Positions 15,444 through 24,254 are shown, counted from the stretch's first letter. The stretch: 33,634 bases of DNA from DASXTB01 sp036505615 (GCA_036505615.1 DASXTB010000063.1:1-33634), one strand, 5' to 3'. Translations and numbers: made by a program. Notes: generated by a model not told the origin, from the letters alone.

Positions 15444-15815
15444 TCACACCTCTTCCAATACGACGACGGCCGCGGCAATAGAACGCGAGTGGCTGAGCGA
15501 AAGGTGAATTCGGGCCGACTGGCATAGCTCGCCTGCGCGGCCGGTCAGGCTCAATCGCGGAGCCTGACCTTCGTGCGACAGTACTTCGATCTGCTTCCAT
15601 TCGACACCCCGGCCCCATCCGGTCCCGAGAGCTTTCATGACGGCCTCTTTGGCGGCGAATCTAGCGGCAAAGTGGATGTGGGCTTCGCTGTGGCTGTCGC
15701 AATAGCGGCACTCGCGGTCAGTAAACACTCGAGCGCGGAAACGGTCGCCAAAGCGCTGCAGGCTCTGCTGCACGCGCCTTATTTCGATGACATCGATGCC
15801 AACAGCGCGAATCAT
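15444..15815 (-). CDS. acpS: Holo-[acyl-carrier-protein] synthase
   Basis: A 123-residue AcpS-type phosphopantetheinyl transferase. It moves 4'-phosphopantetheine from CoA to the serine of apo-ACP, activating fatty-acid synthesis. Motifs seen: GIDVIEI with metal-binding Asp8, ARFAAKEAVMKALGTG with Glu57, and the C-terminal HLSLSHSRSIAAAVVVLE strand. Length is typical (about 120-130). It is the last gene of the minus-strand operon. Its ATG at 15815 overlaps the pgeF TGA as ATGA, so translation is probably coupled. The end lies 4 bp from a heptamer array, with no canonical terminator between. Confidence 0.95.
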   Translation of the reverse strand: MIRAVGIDVIEIRRVQQSLQRFGDRFRARVFTDRECRYCDSHSEAHIHFAARFAAKEAVMKALGTGWGRGVEWKQIEVLSHEGQAPRLSLTGRAGELCQSARIHLSLSHSRSIAAAVVVLEEV

Positions 15816-16555
15816 TGAATTCCTACCAGTGCAAACATGCGTCCGGTGCGGGCGCCTTCCCGGCGATAAGAAAAAAACATATCTGAATCACAGTGTGTGC
15901 AGTAGGCATTCCAAAGAATCTGATTGGGTTTCAAACCAAGTTGAGTCGCCTGCGCATAATTGGCCTTCCGCAGATCGAGGGTCTTGCGCTGCCGTTGTGG
16001 GCGCGCGAGGAAAAACGAATCCGCTTCGGTGAACTTCTCCCGGAATGCCACCTCCACTTCGGGCCCCACTTCATAACAGCAACTGCCGATCGAAGGGCCA
16101 AAGGCCAGCAGCAAATCGTTTACATCCGAGCCCTGCTCGACGACCATTTTGATGGCCGTGCCGGTGATGTTGGCCAGAGTGCCGCGCCAGCCGGCATGCA
16201 GGTTTCCCACAAGCTTCTTTTTTATGTCTACCAGCAGGATGGGCAGGCAGTCGGCGGTCTGCACAGTCAACAGCAGTCCGGGCACGCCCGTGATCAGTCC
16301 GTCGCCCTCCCATGACTGCCCGAAGTTAATCCGATCAACCGAGTGGATAAGCTTCCCGTGCTGCTGGTGGAGTGCAACCACGTTGCCGGAGCGATGCAGA
16401 CAGTTTAGTAATGTGTTGGTCTCGAATTTACGATTGGATGGGAGAATAGGTGGTCCCGATTGTTTAATGGTGAACAGGTGGAATACAAAGGGAATCTCTT
16501 CCAGCTCTTCAAACGCCAGGTATCGTTTCGCTTCGCAATAAACCGATCGCAGCAT
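15812..16555 (-). CDS. pgeF: Laccase-domain protein PgeF/YfiH (LACC1 family purine nucleoside phosphorylase)
   Basis: A 247-residue protein of the YfiH/LACC1 family, known as a zinc-dependent purine nucleoside phosphorylase/adenosine deaminase and, in E. coli, a peptidoglycan editing factor. The metal/active-site residues are visible: HQQHG (His63/His66), TADCLP (Cys103), HAGWRGT (His120), then GPSIGSCCYEVG and CTHCD...SYRREGARTGR near the end. The frame is open upstream for 70 more codons, but that stretch lies within purE and makes no sense as protein. ATG 16555 overlaps the purE stop (TGATG) and matches the family start. The position behind purD and purE favours a role in purine metabolism. 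Confidence 0.9.
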   Translation of the reverse strand: MLRSVYCEAKRYLAFEELEEIPFVFHLFTIKQSGPPILPSNRKFETNTLLNCLHRSGNVVALHQQHGKLIHSVDRINFGQSWEGDGLITGVPGLLLTVQTADCLPILLVDIKKKLVGNLHAGWRGTLANITGTAIKMVVEQGSDVNDLLLAFGPSIGSCCYEVGPEVEVAFREKFTEADSFFLARPQRQRKTLDLRKANYAQATQLGLKPNQILWNAYCTHCDSDMFFSYRREGARTGRMFALVGIQ

Positions 16556-17055
16556 CAGCGGTTGGTCAGGTTCCCTGCACTTTTTGCCACGTCTTCTTCC
16601 ATCCGCTTCTTCCACTGCGCCAGCTTCTCGGCAAGCCTTCCATCCTGCAGTGCCAGAATCTGGCAAGCCAGCACAGCGGCATTCCTGGCCCCGGCCTTGC
16701 CCACAGCCATAGTTGCCACAGGGACTCCGCCCGGCATCTGGGAGATCGCCAGCAACGCATCCCATCCAGAAAGAGGCGAAGTCGCCAGCGGAACACCGAC
16801 CACCGGGCGCGTGGTTTCAGCCGCTACCATGCCGCCCAAGTGAGCTGCCCCGCCCGCTCCCACAATGAATATCTGGACGCCGGCTTCCTCCATTTCCGCA
16901 ATGAGCTTTCGCGTCCGTGCCGGCGAACGATGCGCAGAGGTGACAGTTATGAAGTAAGGTACTGCCATCTCGCTGAGAAAGCGGGCCGCCTCGTTCATTA
17001 CTTCTGAATCGCTGGCACTCCCCATGAATATCGCGATTTTGTATTTGCTCATCAT
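16555..17055 (-). CDS. purE: N5-carboxyaminoimidazole ribonucleotide mutase, class I PurE
   Basis: A 166-residue PurE, which interconverts N5-CAIR and CAIR in de novo purine synthesis. Class I marks: GSASDSEVM near residues 12-20, SAHRSP with catalytic His42, and GGAAHLGGM and SPLSGWDALL further on. Two ATGs are in tandem (17055 and 17052); the first overlaps the purD stop (TAATG), the second is equally possible. A class I PurE normally needs PurK to make its substrate; purK is not in this window and must be elsewhere. Central gene of an operon with purD upstream and pgeF downstream. Confidence 0.95.
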   Translation of the reverse strand: MMSKYKIAIFMGSASDSEVMNEAARFLSEMAVPYFITVTSAHRSPARTRKLIAEMEEAGVQIFIVGAGGAAHLGGMVAAETTRPVVGVPLATSPLSGWDALLAISQMPGGVPVATMAVGKAGARNAAVLACQILALQDGRLAEKLAQWKKRMEEDVAKSAGNLTNR

Positions 17056-18356
17056 TAAATACTCAGTGTACCCAGTGTTTCCCCGTGGTCCATAAGTTTC
17101 GCTCCGATGTCGGATCGATAATACATTCCGTCGAAACGGATCGCGCCGATTGCCCGGTAAGCCTGTGATAGCGCTTCACCGAGAGTGTCGGCAGCCGAAG
17201 CAATAGTCAAGACGCGTCCGCCGGCAGTGACCACCTTTCCGTCCCTGGTCGCGGTGCCGGCGTGAAAAATCTTAATATTGTTCATCTGCGCGCCCGTTTC
17301 AAGACCGGTTATTACTTCACCCGTCGAGTAACTTCCGGGATATCCCCGTGACGCGATCACAACGCACGCAGCGCAGCGTGAGCTCCATCGCGGTTGAACC
17401 GCGGCCAGCGAACCACTTGCCAGAGCAGCGAGCAGCCGCGCCATGTCGGATTCCAGCCGAAAAAGCACCACTTCGGTTTCCGGGTCGCCGAGCCGCACGT
17501 TGAATTCCAGAACCTTGGGCCCTTCCGGCGTGATCATCAAGCCGGCATAGAGCACTCCCTGAAACGGATGTCCTTCGTCTTTCATGGCCCGAAGCGTAGG
17601 ACAAATCACTTCATCAAGGATTCGCCGCTCCATCGCTTCGCTGATCAGACCGGGCAGTGAAACGGCACCCATCCCGCCGGTGTTTGGGCCGCTGTCCCGG
17701 TCCAGCGCCCTTTTGTAGTCTTGGCTGGCGACAATAGGAACAACCGAATTACCGTCAGTGAAGACCATGTAAGAGGTCTCGCGACCTTCCAGATATTCTT
17801 CCAACACAACTCTGTTGCCGGCCTCACCGAACTGGCGCCGGTTAAAAATCAAGTCCAGCGCCTGGAGCGCATCCTGTCGCGAGGCGCAAATGAATACGCC
17901 TTTGCCAGCAGCTAACCCGTCGGCTTTGACGACAACCGGAAACCTCCAGCCCGCGTCCAGACCAGCTTCGCCTTGGGAAAAGGAATGAATCGTCTGGTAG
18001 CGACCGGTTGGGATCGAGTGTCGTGCCATGAAATCCTTGGCGAATACTTTGCTTCCCTCCAGTTGCGCGGCCGCTTTGGACGGCCCGACGAGGGGCAGCT
18101 CGCGCCGGGAAAACTCTTCGTGGATACCAGCTACCAGGGGGGCCTCAGGTCCCACTACGGTAAGATCGACTGCCTGGGCCTCGGCGAAATCGGCCAGCGA
18201 GGGGATATCCGTCGCAGGGATGGGAACGTTTTCAAATTCTTCGCCCGTACCCGCATTTCCCGGAATAACAAAAATCTTGGTCACGCTTGACGACTGTGAA
18301 ATCTTCCAGGCAAGAGCGTGCTCCCGGGCCCCGCCCCCGACTACCAGAATTCTCAT
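17055..18356 (-). CDS. purD: Phosphoribosylamine-glycine ligase (GAR synthetase)
   Basis: A 433-residue ATP-grasp enzyme making glycinamide ribonucleotide, the second step of de novo purine synthesis. Features: N-terminal VVGGGAREHALAWK nucleotide-fold motif, VVGPEAPLV, FPVVVKADGLAAGKGVF (ATP-grasp lysines), PNTGGMGAVS, and EFNVRLGDPETEV, where the usual second residue pair Ala-Arg-Phe is Val-Arg-Leu. Length is normal. Its ATG at 18356 overlaps the stop of the upstream HEAT/cyclophilin gene (ATGA), and its TAA overlaps the purE start. Confidence 0.96.
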   Translation of the reverse strand: MRILVVGGGAREHALAWKISQSSSVTKIFVIPGNAGTGEEFENVPIPATDIPSLADFAEAQAVDLTVVGPEAPLVAGIHEEFSRRELPLVGPSKAAAQLEGSKVFAKDFMARHSIPTGRYQTIHSFSQGEAGLDAGWRFPVVVKADGLAAGKGVFICASRQDALQALDLIFNRRQFGEAGNRVVLEEYLEGRETSYMVFTDGNSVVPIVASQDYKRALDRDSGPNTGGMGAVSLPGLISEAMERRILDEVICPTLRAMKDEGHPFQGVLYAGLMITPEGPKVLEFNVRLGDPETEVVLFRLESDMARLLAALASGSLAAVQPRWSSRCAACVVIASRGYPGSYSTGEVITGLETGAQMNNIKIFHAGTATRDGKVVTAGGRVLTIASAADTLGEALSQAYRAIGAIRFDGMYYRSDIGAKLMDHGETLGTLSI

Positions 18357-20644
18357 CGGCGACTCCGGCCCGAGGATCTCTTCGGCTTCGCCTTTGGGGA
18401 GATCTTGGACGCGGCCGCAGCGGCGCTTCCGCCTGGGTTTTCCTCTGTTCCTCCCTGACGGCCGGACTGTGGCAGCAGCGTGATGCTCCGAACCCGGTCG
18501 CCGAGCAGAACCCGATCCAGTACTGAGACTCCCTCTTCCACTTGGGCGAAGGCCGTATACTCGCCATCCAGATGCGGCTGAGGGGAATGACAGATGAAGT
18601 ACTGGCTTCCGCCTGTGTCCTTGCCCGAAAGAGCCATTCCCACCGCGCCCCTCACAAAGCTATGCTCGTTGATCTCGCAGCGGATGGCATAGCCCGGACC
18701 GCCATCGGTGTCGTTTCGCGGATCTCCGCCTTGGATGACAAAATCAGGCACCACGCGAGGAAATGTCAGATTGTTCAAATAGCCCTGGCGCGCGAGATGG
18801 ATGAAGTTGAATACCGTCAGAGGAGCGTCTGATTCGAAAAACTTGATTGTCCACTCTCCGCGATCCGTAGAAAAGCGGGCGCCCGAGTAGCGCTTTATGG
18901 TGTCAAGCGCGGCTACATAAAAATTGTAATTTCTGCCCGTGTTCACCAGACCTGCAATCGCGGGTGCAGATCTGTGGAATCTGGAACCGAGGAGGTTGCG
19001 CGCCTTCAGCCTCACATTCCGGTCCATGTCCCGGCAAACGCTTTCCAGCAAAGGCACTGCCGTAGCGGCATCCAGCGTCGCCAGGAAATCAGTTGTCGCC
19101 AGCCGGGCGTCTGTGGTTTGTTCGGCCTGGTACTTGAAATAGCTCCGCATCACACGTTGAGCCGCTTCTCCCGACCAGTTGTTCCCGGGTGAGCGGCGGT
19201 TGAGCGTCGCCAGCGCCTCTATGGCGTGGGCGCGCAGAATGGGATCAGGATCGGGAAGGAAGCGCCAGAACGCCTCGGGCTGGATCTGCCGTTCGGTTTG
19301 AATGATGGCATCCAGGCTCCATGGCAGTAGCAGTTTTCTCTCGGAGCTGGCAGCCGCGTAAGCAACGATGGAGAGCAGCTTCTGCATCGCCGCCTGCGAG
19401 CCGTTTTCTCCCAGCGCCTGCACTTTGAATCGCTGCAGCCAGAATGGGTCTCCAACAATTTCAATCTCGGCGGGAAAAGTCTCATCTCCCTTGCGCAGTT
19501 TCGCCAGCGCTACGATGGCTTGGGCGGAAGCAGGCCTTCGGTCGCGAGCGAGCCTCAAAAGGACTTCCACTCCTGCGTTGGATTTCATATTTCCCCAGGA
19601 CTCTGCTGCCGCAGCGATTGCTTGTTCATCTTGACCTGGAAGGGAGGGAAGCCGCTGCGCGATGAAATCGGCCAGCGACTGGGCGGCCAGCGGTGAACGA
19701 GTAAGTGCCAGGCCGCGGGCAGCCTCGATGCGTACAGCCAGATTGGAATCTCTCAGCAGTGGAACCAGGGCGGGGACCGCCCTTTCGCCGATCAGGCCGT
19801 ACGCTCGAGCGCTCTGGGCGCGTACCTGCGAGTTGTTATCTTCAAGCAGCGGCGCGAGTTTTTCGGCAGCGGCCGCATTGCGTAATCGGTAAACGGCGCT
19901 GGCCAGGCGCCAGCGGACTTCGGCTGAATTGTGATTTCTCAACGCCAGAACCGTGTCCAGGCTGGCGGGATCCCCGATCCTTACCAGTGCCATGAGCCCC
20001 TGCCCCGCAATGTCCCCGTTCTCTGAATTCTCCAGGATGGCCGTTGCCAACCGGCCGGTGTAAGCCTTGTCCGCGGATTTTCCCAAAGCTTCGATGGCAC
20101 GGAGGCGAACCAGCGGGTCCGGGTCAGAGAGCGACGACACAATCGGGCTGAGCCACTCCTTCCGCAGCTCGAAACCTTCGTGCTGCCGGTTGGAAATGTC
20201 TACGATTTGACCCGCGGCAAACAGCGCGCGTGCTCGAACTAGAGGATTCAAGTCGCTGAGTCGCTCAAACAGCAAGGGGAGCGCGCGAGGGTCGCCAATG
20301 CGGCCTAGCGCCAGAAGAGCGCGCATCTTCACTGCGGTATTGGACGACTGTGTCTGTTCCGCCAGGAAATTGTCCGCTCCCATCCAGCGGGAGTCTTCGC
20401 GCTGCAGGATTCTGGCAAAGATATCTGAATCGTTGACGTGCTCGCCTTTCGTCGCCGGCTTGGGATGCTTTTTGAGCTTTCTTTTTTTGCGGGTGCCGCC
20501 TGCGGGGCTGGTCACAGGGTCGTAGGTCGCAGTTCGCAGTTCGCAGGTGGAAAGTCGCAGGTCGCAGGTCGCAGTTCGCAGGTCGAAAGTCGAGTTAAGG
20601 GGAAATATGAGGAGCAGAGGCGCGACAATAAATCTCAGCTTCAT
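18353..20644 (-). CDS. Exported HEAT-repeat protein with C-terminal cyclophilin-type peptidyl-prolyl isomerase
   Basis: 763 residues from ATG 20644. The frame is open 18 codons further, but this start gives a good signal peptide (MKLRFIVAPLLLIFPLNS). Residues about 18-44 (from TFDLRTATCDLR) are encoded by a GTCGCAG heptamer array and look inserted. A Lys-rich stretch follows, then HEAT/PBS-lyase-like repeats over about residues 75-560 (IGDPRALPLLFERLSDLNPL and similar helices). A cyclophilin domain follows at about 585-725: DFVIQGGDPRNDTDGGPGY, FVRGAVGMALSGKDTGGSQY and HLDGEYTAFAQVEEG. The tail is basic and low complexity. Cyclophilins isomerise X-Pro bonds; with export this suggests an envelope folding or scaffold factor. 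First gene of the purD-purE-pgeF-acpS operon, although no functional link is obvious. No Shine-Dalgarno is seen. Confidence 0.85.
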   Translation of the reverse strand: MKLRFIVAPLLLIFPLNSTFDLRTATCDLRLSTCELRTATYDPVTSPAGGTRKKRKLKKHPKPATKGEHVNDSDIFARILQREDSRWMGADNFLAEQTQSSNTAVKMRALLALGRIGDPRALPLLFERLSDLNPLVRARALFAAGQIVDISNRQHEGFELRKEWLSPIVSSLSDPDPLVRLRAIEALGKSADKAYTGRLATAILENSENGDIAGQGLMALVRIGDPASLDTVLALRNHNSAEVRWRLASAVYRLRNAAAAEKLAPLLEDNNSQVRAQSARAYGLIGERAVPALVPLLRDSNLAVRIEAARGLALTRSPLAAQSLADFIAQRLPSLPGQDEQAIAAAAESWGNMKSNAGVEVLLRLARDRRPASAQAIVALAKLRKGDETFPAEIEIVGDPFWLQRFKVQALGENGSQAAMQKLLSIVAYAAASSERKLLLPWSLDAIIQTERQIQPEAFWRFLPDPDPILRAHAIEALATLNRRSPGNNWSGEAAQRVMRSYFKYQAEQTTDARLATTDFLATLDAATAVPLLESVCRDMDRNVRLKARNLLGSRFHRSAPAIAGLVNTGRNYNFYVAALDTIKRYSGARFSTDRGEWTIKFFESDAPLTVFNFIHLARQGYLNNLTFPRVVPDFVIQGGDPRNDTDGGPGYAIRCEINEHSFVRGAVGMALSGKDTGGSQYFICHSPQPHLDGEYTAFAQVEEGVSVLDRVLLGDRVRSITLLPQSGRQGGTEENPGGSAAAAASKISPKAKPKRSSGRSRR
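20511..20594 (-). repeat. GTCGCAG heptamer array inside the HEAT/cyclophilin gene
   Basis: Units in 7-nt phase on the plus strand: GTCGTAG, GTCGCAG, TTCGCAG twice, GTGGAAA, GTCGCAG three times, TTCGCAG, GTCGAAA. On the coding strand the CTGCGAC family reads as the cycle LRPATCD and variants, seen as DLRTATCDLR in the protein just after the signal peptide. The same family forms the tail of the D-aminoacylase and flanks A element copy 2. Confidence 0.85.
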
Positions 20645-20971
20645 TGAGCGCTGGAGTTTAACAGATTTCCGCCGCGCGTGACCTGGGCATTCGCGCAACC
20701 CAATAAAGCCCGATCACGACCGCGTCCACGAGCGTGCAGTGGTATAGCCACAACAAAATTGAGCCGATCATGGCTTGGTGCAGGAAGCGGTGACCCCCAA
20801 CCAAGAATTTAAGAAGCCGGCGGTAAAACCCGAAGGGTTTACAGAGCATCGCCGGCGGCAAAGCCCGTTCCGCCCGCGGGACGGGCGCCGCCGCCGGTTA
20901 GTCCGTCCATCCAGCACGATCCGCCCTGAAAGGGCGCAAGAATCCGGCTAGGCCTGTGGACTCTTGGTTCC
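20645..20971. other. Intergenic region with GC-rich hairpins
   Basis: It separates the HEAT/cyclophilin gene from the end of the SPL-like gene, both on the minus strand. Around 20816-20860 a GCCGGCG/CGCCGGC stem encloses AAACCCGAAGGGTTT. GCCCGTTCCGCCCGCGGGACGGGC and GCCCTGAAAGGGC hairpins follow to about 20940. These could terminate the upstream transcript. An open frame of 67 codons at 20658-20861 with one hydrophobic stretch is not supported. Confidence 0.45.
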
Positions 20972-21916
20972 TCAAGTGCAACCGAACAAATCCAACTGCT
21001 CGGGTTCAGGAAGAGGGTCACTCTCTTCCCGTGCCGAGAGTTGGTGTTTTGTCCGGAGCCGTTCGCACAGTGAATGGATCTGAGCTGTGTAGTGAGGGGA
21101 CGCGCGGGTGTAATTCTCATGCCCCTTGACCAGGTGAGGGAAATGCTCTTTCAGGAACCCGAGATAGCGGACTCGCGTCGGCGCACAGGTCAGGAACAGG
21201 ACGCTTGTCCCTATAAATTGCGCTCCGGCCGCTTTGGCCCCCGCAAACAGGGAATCCATTTCTGCGAACGAATCTGTAATGCCAGGAAGAATCGGCATGG
21301 CGTTCACGCCGGCGCGAATGCCGGCTTCTCTCAGCCGCGCCAGCGTGCGAAGGCGGGCAGATGGATCGGGCGCGTGCGGCTCCAGGATTCGCGCCAGTTC
21401 CGATTTCAAAGTCGTGATGGTAATACGCACCGACACTCGGGACCTCTGTGCCAACGTCTCCAGTAAATCCAAGTCGCGGCCAATCAGCGTGGACTTCGTG
21501 GTAATTGACAGATCCAGTCCTCGGAATTGGGAAAACAGTTCTAAGAGACGTCGCGTGAGCTTGTAGCGCGCCTCGGCGGGCTGGTAAGGGTCGGTGGCTG
21601 TTCCGACTGCTATTCCCTGGCCGGTAAACCTTCCTGGTTTGAGTTGGCCGAGAAGAGCCTCGACCCCCTTGACCTTCACGAATATCTTCTTTTCAAATTC
21701 CTCCCATTTTTCGAAGCCAAGAAATTCGTGCGTGTATCGGGCATAGCAATAAGTGCAGGCAAACTCGCACCCGCGATAAGGGTTGACCGTCCAAACGAAG
21801 GGCATGCCACGGTTGGAACACCGGTTAAGTATGGTCTTGCAGGCGATCTCGAAATATTCGGCCTGCGGCCGCTGCGCCAGCTTGTCGCCACAGAGGGGTG
21901 AGATAGGGTAGGGCAT
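20972..21916 (-). CDS. SPL-like/Rv2578c-type radical SAM protein
   Basis: A 314-residue radical SAM protein. The cluster-binding CxxxCxxC is Cys50/54/57 in NPYRGCEFACTYCYARYTHE, the form seen in the spore-photolyase-like (Rv2578c) family rather than in true spore photoproduct lyase. Further family blocks: GTATDPYQPAEA, ITTKSTLIGRDLDLL, RITITTLKSELARILEPHAP and NAMPILPGITDS. The reaction of this family is not established; by fold it should cleave SAM reductively. Start is ATG 21916 with a weak AAGAG. It stands alone on the minus strand between fumC and the HEAT/cyclophilin operon, with repeat-rich spacers on both sides. Confidence 0.85.
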   Translation of the reverse strand: MPYPISPLCGDKLAQRPQAEYFEIACKTILNRCSNRGMPFVWTVNPYRGCEFACTYCYARYTHEFLGFEKWEEFEKKIFVKVKGVEALLGQLKPGRFTGQGIAVGTATDPYQPAEARYKLTRRLLELFSQFRGLDLSITTKSTLIGRDLDLLETLAQRSRVSVRITITTLKSELARILEPHAPDPSARLRTLARLREAGIRAGVNAMPILPGITDSFAEMDSLFAGAKAAGAQFIGTSVLFLTCAPTRVRYLGFLKEHFPHLVKGHENYTRASPHYTAQIHSLCERLRTKHQLSAREESDPLPEPEQLDLFGCT

Positions 21917-22090
21917 GGCTCTTGTGTATTTTCACCCTATATTCACCTTTACTGGCGGCCCTGTCAAGGAGAGATTTCTCAAACAACAGACTGGAATGCG
22001 CAGAGGGTCCGGAAGAGCAGCCCGCGAAGCGGGCGCGTTATACCCAAAAGAGTTCAACGCGAACGTTTTTCAACTCCACAACCTCGATTC

Positions 22091-22125
22091 CTGCCTCCTG
22101 CCGTCTGCCTCGCGCCGTCTGCCCG
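22091..22125 (+). repeat. Short CTGCCTC heptamer array
   Basis: Five units in phase (CTGCCTC, CTGCCGT, CTGCCTC, GCGCCGT, CTGCCCG), the same family as at 12.1-13.0 kb, 20 bp beyond the fumC stop. The rest of the 21917-22144 spacer shows nothing recognisable. Confidence 0.7.
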
Positions 22126-22144
22126 GCCCCACCGCAGGCATCTA

Positions 22145-23554
22145 TCACCCCCCGCCCTGGCCTAAATCGCCCGGCTCGGTCATTTTTCGGAAGTCTAGAA
22201 GCTGGTCGATCTCTTCGTCCGACAAAACCTTCCACTGGCGTGCCACTTCCCGGACTGACTTGCCGGTTGCATAGGCGTGTTTGGATATCTCAGCCGCTTT
22301 GTCATATCCGATCCTGGGAGCGAGAGCGGTACATATCGCCAGGTTGCGCTCAACGGTTTCCTGGCATCTTTCGACATTGGCGGAGGTGCCCGCGATGCAA
22401 CGGTCGGCAAAGACTCGGCTCACCGATGAGAGCAACTGAATTGACTGCAGCAGGTCGTAAGCCATCACCGGCATCATTACATTCAGTTCAAAGTTGCCTG
22501 TCATCCCGCAAACTGCGATCGTCGTGTCGTTGCCTATCACCTGAGCGACGACCATCGTAACCGCCTCACACATGACCGGGTTTACCTTGCCAGGCATGAT
22601 CGAGCTCCCCGGTTGCGTCGCCGGCAAATTTATCTCCGCTAGACCGGTCCGCGGTCCTGAGCCCATCCAACGAATGTCATTGGCGATCTTCATCAGGCCG
22701 CAGGCAATCGCCTTAAGCTCGCCGGATGCTTCGACGCAGGCATCGCGGGCTCCCTGAGCCTCGAAATGATCTCGCGCTTCACGAAAAGGAAGGCCTGTGT
22801 CGGCGGCGAGGTAATGGATTGCTTTCTGAGGGAACGCGGGGCGCCGATTGATGCCGGTGCCGACCGCCGTTCCGCCGAGCGCAAGTTCCAGCAGCGTATC
22901 GCGAGCGCTCGCCGCTCGTTCGACGGCCTTTGCCAGCTGTTCGGCATAGCCGCCAAACTCCTGTCCCAACCGCACCGGAGTGGCATCCATCAGATGAGTT
23001 CGGCCCGATTTCAAAATGGGGTCGAACTGGCGGGCTTTTTCAGCCAACTTCTCCTGCAGGTGCCGGAGCGCCGGGATCAGATCACCGTGAATAGCGGTTC
23101 CGGTTGCAATATGAATTGCTGTGGGGATCACATCGTTGGAGGACTGGGACATGTTGACGTGATCGTTCGGGTGCACCGTTTTGGAACCGCGGGCAACCCC
23201 CAGAATTTCAGCCGCCCGGTTGGCGATCACCTCGTTTGCATTCATGTTAGTCGAGGTACCGCTTCCCGTCTGGAATATATCGATCGGGAACTCAGCGTCC
23301 CAACGGCCTTCTATTACTTCGGTCGCTGCCTGGTTGATCGCGGCGCCGATGCGCGAATCCAGATCGCCCAGATCCATATTGGCGCGCGCGCAGGCTCGCT
23401 TGATCAGTCCCAACGCGTAAATGAATTGCCGCGGGAAGGTCAGGCCGCTGATGGGGAAGTTTTCGACGGCGCGCGCTGTCTGCGCTCCGTAATATGCGTC
23501 AGCGGGAACTCTCATTTCGCCCATTGAATCCTTCTCCATCCGAAATTCCGCCAT
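22145..23554 (-). CDS. fumC: Fumarate hydratase, class II
   Basis: A 469-residue class II fumarase, reversibly hydrating fumarate to L-malate in the TCA cycle as a cytoplasmic tetramer. Family signature GSSIMPGKVNPVMCE is complete. Other substrate-site blocks are present: GSGTSTNMNANEV, HPNDHVNMSQSSND, SGRTHLMDATP and GGTAVGTG. These favour fumarase over aspartase or argininosuccinate lyase, though aspartase is the nearest alternative. Start is ATG 23554 with AAGGAG about 10 nt upstream. The C-terminal GQGGG tail is slightly extended. No operon partner: both neighbours are separated by spacers of more than 170 bp. Confidence 0.95.
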   Translation of the reverse strand: MAEFRMEKDSMGEMRVPADAYYGAQTARAVENFPISGLTFPRQFIYALGLIKRACARANMDLGDLDSRIGAAINQAATEVIEGRWDAEFPIDIFQTGSGTSTNMNANEVIANRAAEILGVARGSKTVHPNDHVNMSQSSNDVIPTAIHIATGTAIHGDLIPALRHLQEKLAEKARQFDPILKSGRTHLMDATPVRLGQEFGGYAEQLAKAVERAASARDTLLELALGGTAVGTGINRRPAFPQKAIHYLAADTGLPFREARDHFEAQGARDACVEASGELKAIACGLMKIANDIRWMGSGPRTGLAEINLPATQPGSSIMPGKVNPVMCEAVTMVVAQVIGNDTTIAVCGMTGNFELNVMMPVMAYDLLQSIQLLSSVSRVFADRCIAGTSANVERCQETVERNLAICTALAPRIGYDKAAEISKHAYATGKSVREVARQWKVLSDEEIDQLLDFRKMTEPGDLGQGGG

Positions 23555-23621
23555 GGGGACGCTTCTCCTTTCTATGCTGCCAGTTTCTAGCCTGGATTAT
23601 TCATAAATCCGAAAAGCAAGC

Positions 23622-23650
23622 CGCGGATCACGCGGATCAACGCGGATAAC
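23622..23650 (+). repeat. CGCGGATCA short direct repeat
   Basis: Three near-identical units (CGCGGATCA, CGCGGATCAA, CGCGGATAA) in the 177-bp spacer between fumC and the peroxiredoxin gene. Unit length is 9-10 nt, unlike the heptamer families. Confidence 0.55.
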
Positions 23651-23731
23651 TTCGGGAGCGGCAGAGGGGGCGCTGACTTATACTGGAGAGTCCGCTTGCT
23701 GACGCGCGCGGCTCGGTTCAGCTGCGGCGCG

Positions 23732-24190
23732 TCACGCTGTCAGATGCGCCAGGACAGCATCGATATGTCCGTCTACCTTTACATTTCGGTAGATCTTTTC
23801 GATTCTTCCCTTTGCGTCAATAATGAAAGTGCTGCGAATGATGCCCATTATCTTTTTTCCGTACATGTTTTTTTCTCCCCAAGCGCCGTATTCTTTGGCT
23901 ACGACCAGATCGGGGTCACTCAACAGCGGGAAGGGCAGAGAGTACCTGCTCTTGAACTTCTTATGTGAGTCCAGCGAGTCCTTACTAACGCCGTAGACAG
24001 CAGCATTGACTGTGCCGAAGTCGGCAAATTGATCCCGGAAACCACACGCTTCCCGGGTGCAGCCCGGAGTGTCATCTTTGGGATAAAAGTAAAGAATCAC
24101 CCTTTTCCCCCTAAGACTCTTCAGGGAAACTTTCTTGCCGGTATCGTCCTGGAGTGTAAAGTCTGGAGCCTTGTCGCCTTCTTTGAGCAT
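23732..24190 (-). CDS. bcp: Bcp/PrxQ-type thioredoxin-dependent peroxiredoxin
   Basis: A 152-residue atypical 2-Cys peroxiredoxin reducing hydrogen and organic peroxides at the expense of thioredoxin. The active site is DDTPGCTREACGF with peroxidatic Cys44 and resolving Cys49, as in E. coli Bcp. Also GDKAPDFTL at the N-terminus, VILYFYPKD, and RSTFIIDAKGRIEKIY. The frame opens eight codons earlier, but ATG 24190 has AGGAGG 10 nt upstream and gives the family start. It is divergent from the Cys-rich gene across a repeat-filled spacer. Confidence 0.95.
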   Translation of the reverse strand: MLKEGDKAPDFTLQDDTGKKVSLKSLRGKRVILYFYPKDDTPGCTREACGFRDQFADFGTVNAAVYGVSKDSLDSHKKFKSRYSLPFPLLSDPDLVVAKEYGAWGEKNMYGKKIMGIIRSTFIIDAKGRIEKIYRNVKVDGHIDAVLAHLTA

Positions 24191-24254
24191 TGTTAACTTC
24201 CTCCTAGCGGACAACTCACGATATTTCGCTTATGACATTATACGGGAAGTTCCA

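Noticed and set aside
16556..16765. 70-codon N-terminal extension of pgeF
   Set aside because: It reads purE in the wrong frame; ATG 16555 overlaps the purE stop and matches the family start.
20658..20861. 67-codon frame with one hydrophobic stretch upstream of the HEAT/cyclophilin gene
   Set aside because: Its first part lies in hairpin repeats, there is no ribosome site, and no family was recognised. Weak possibility only.
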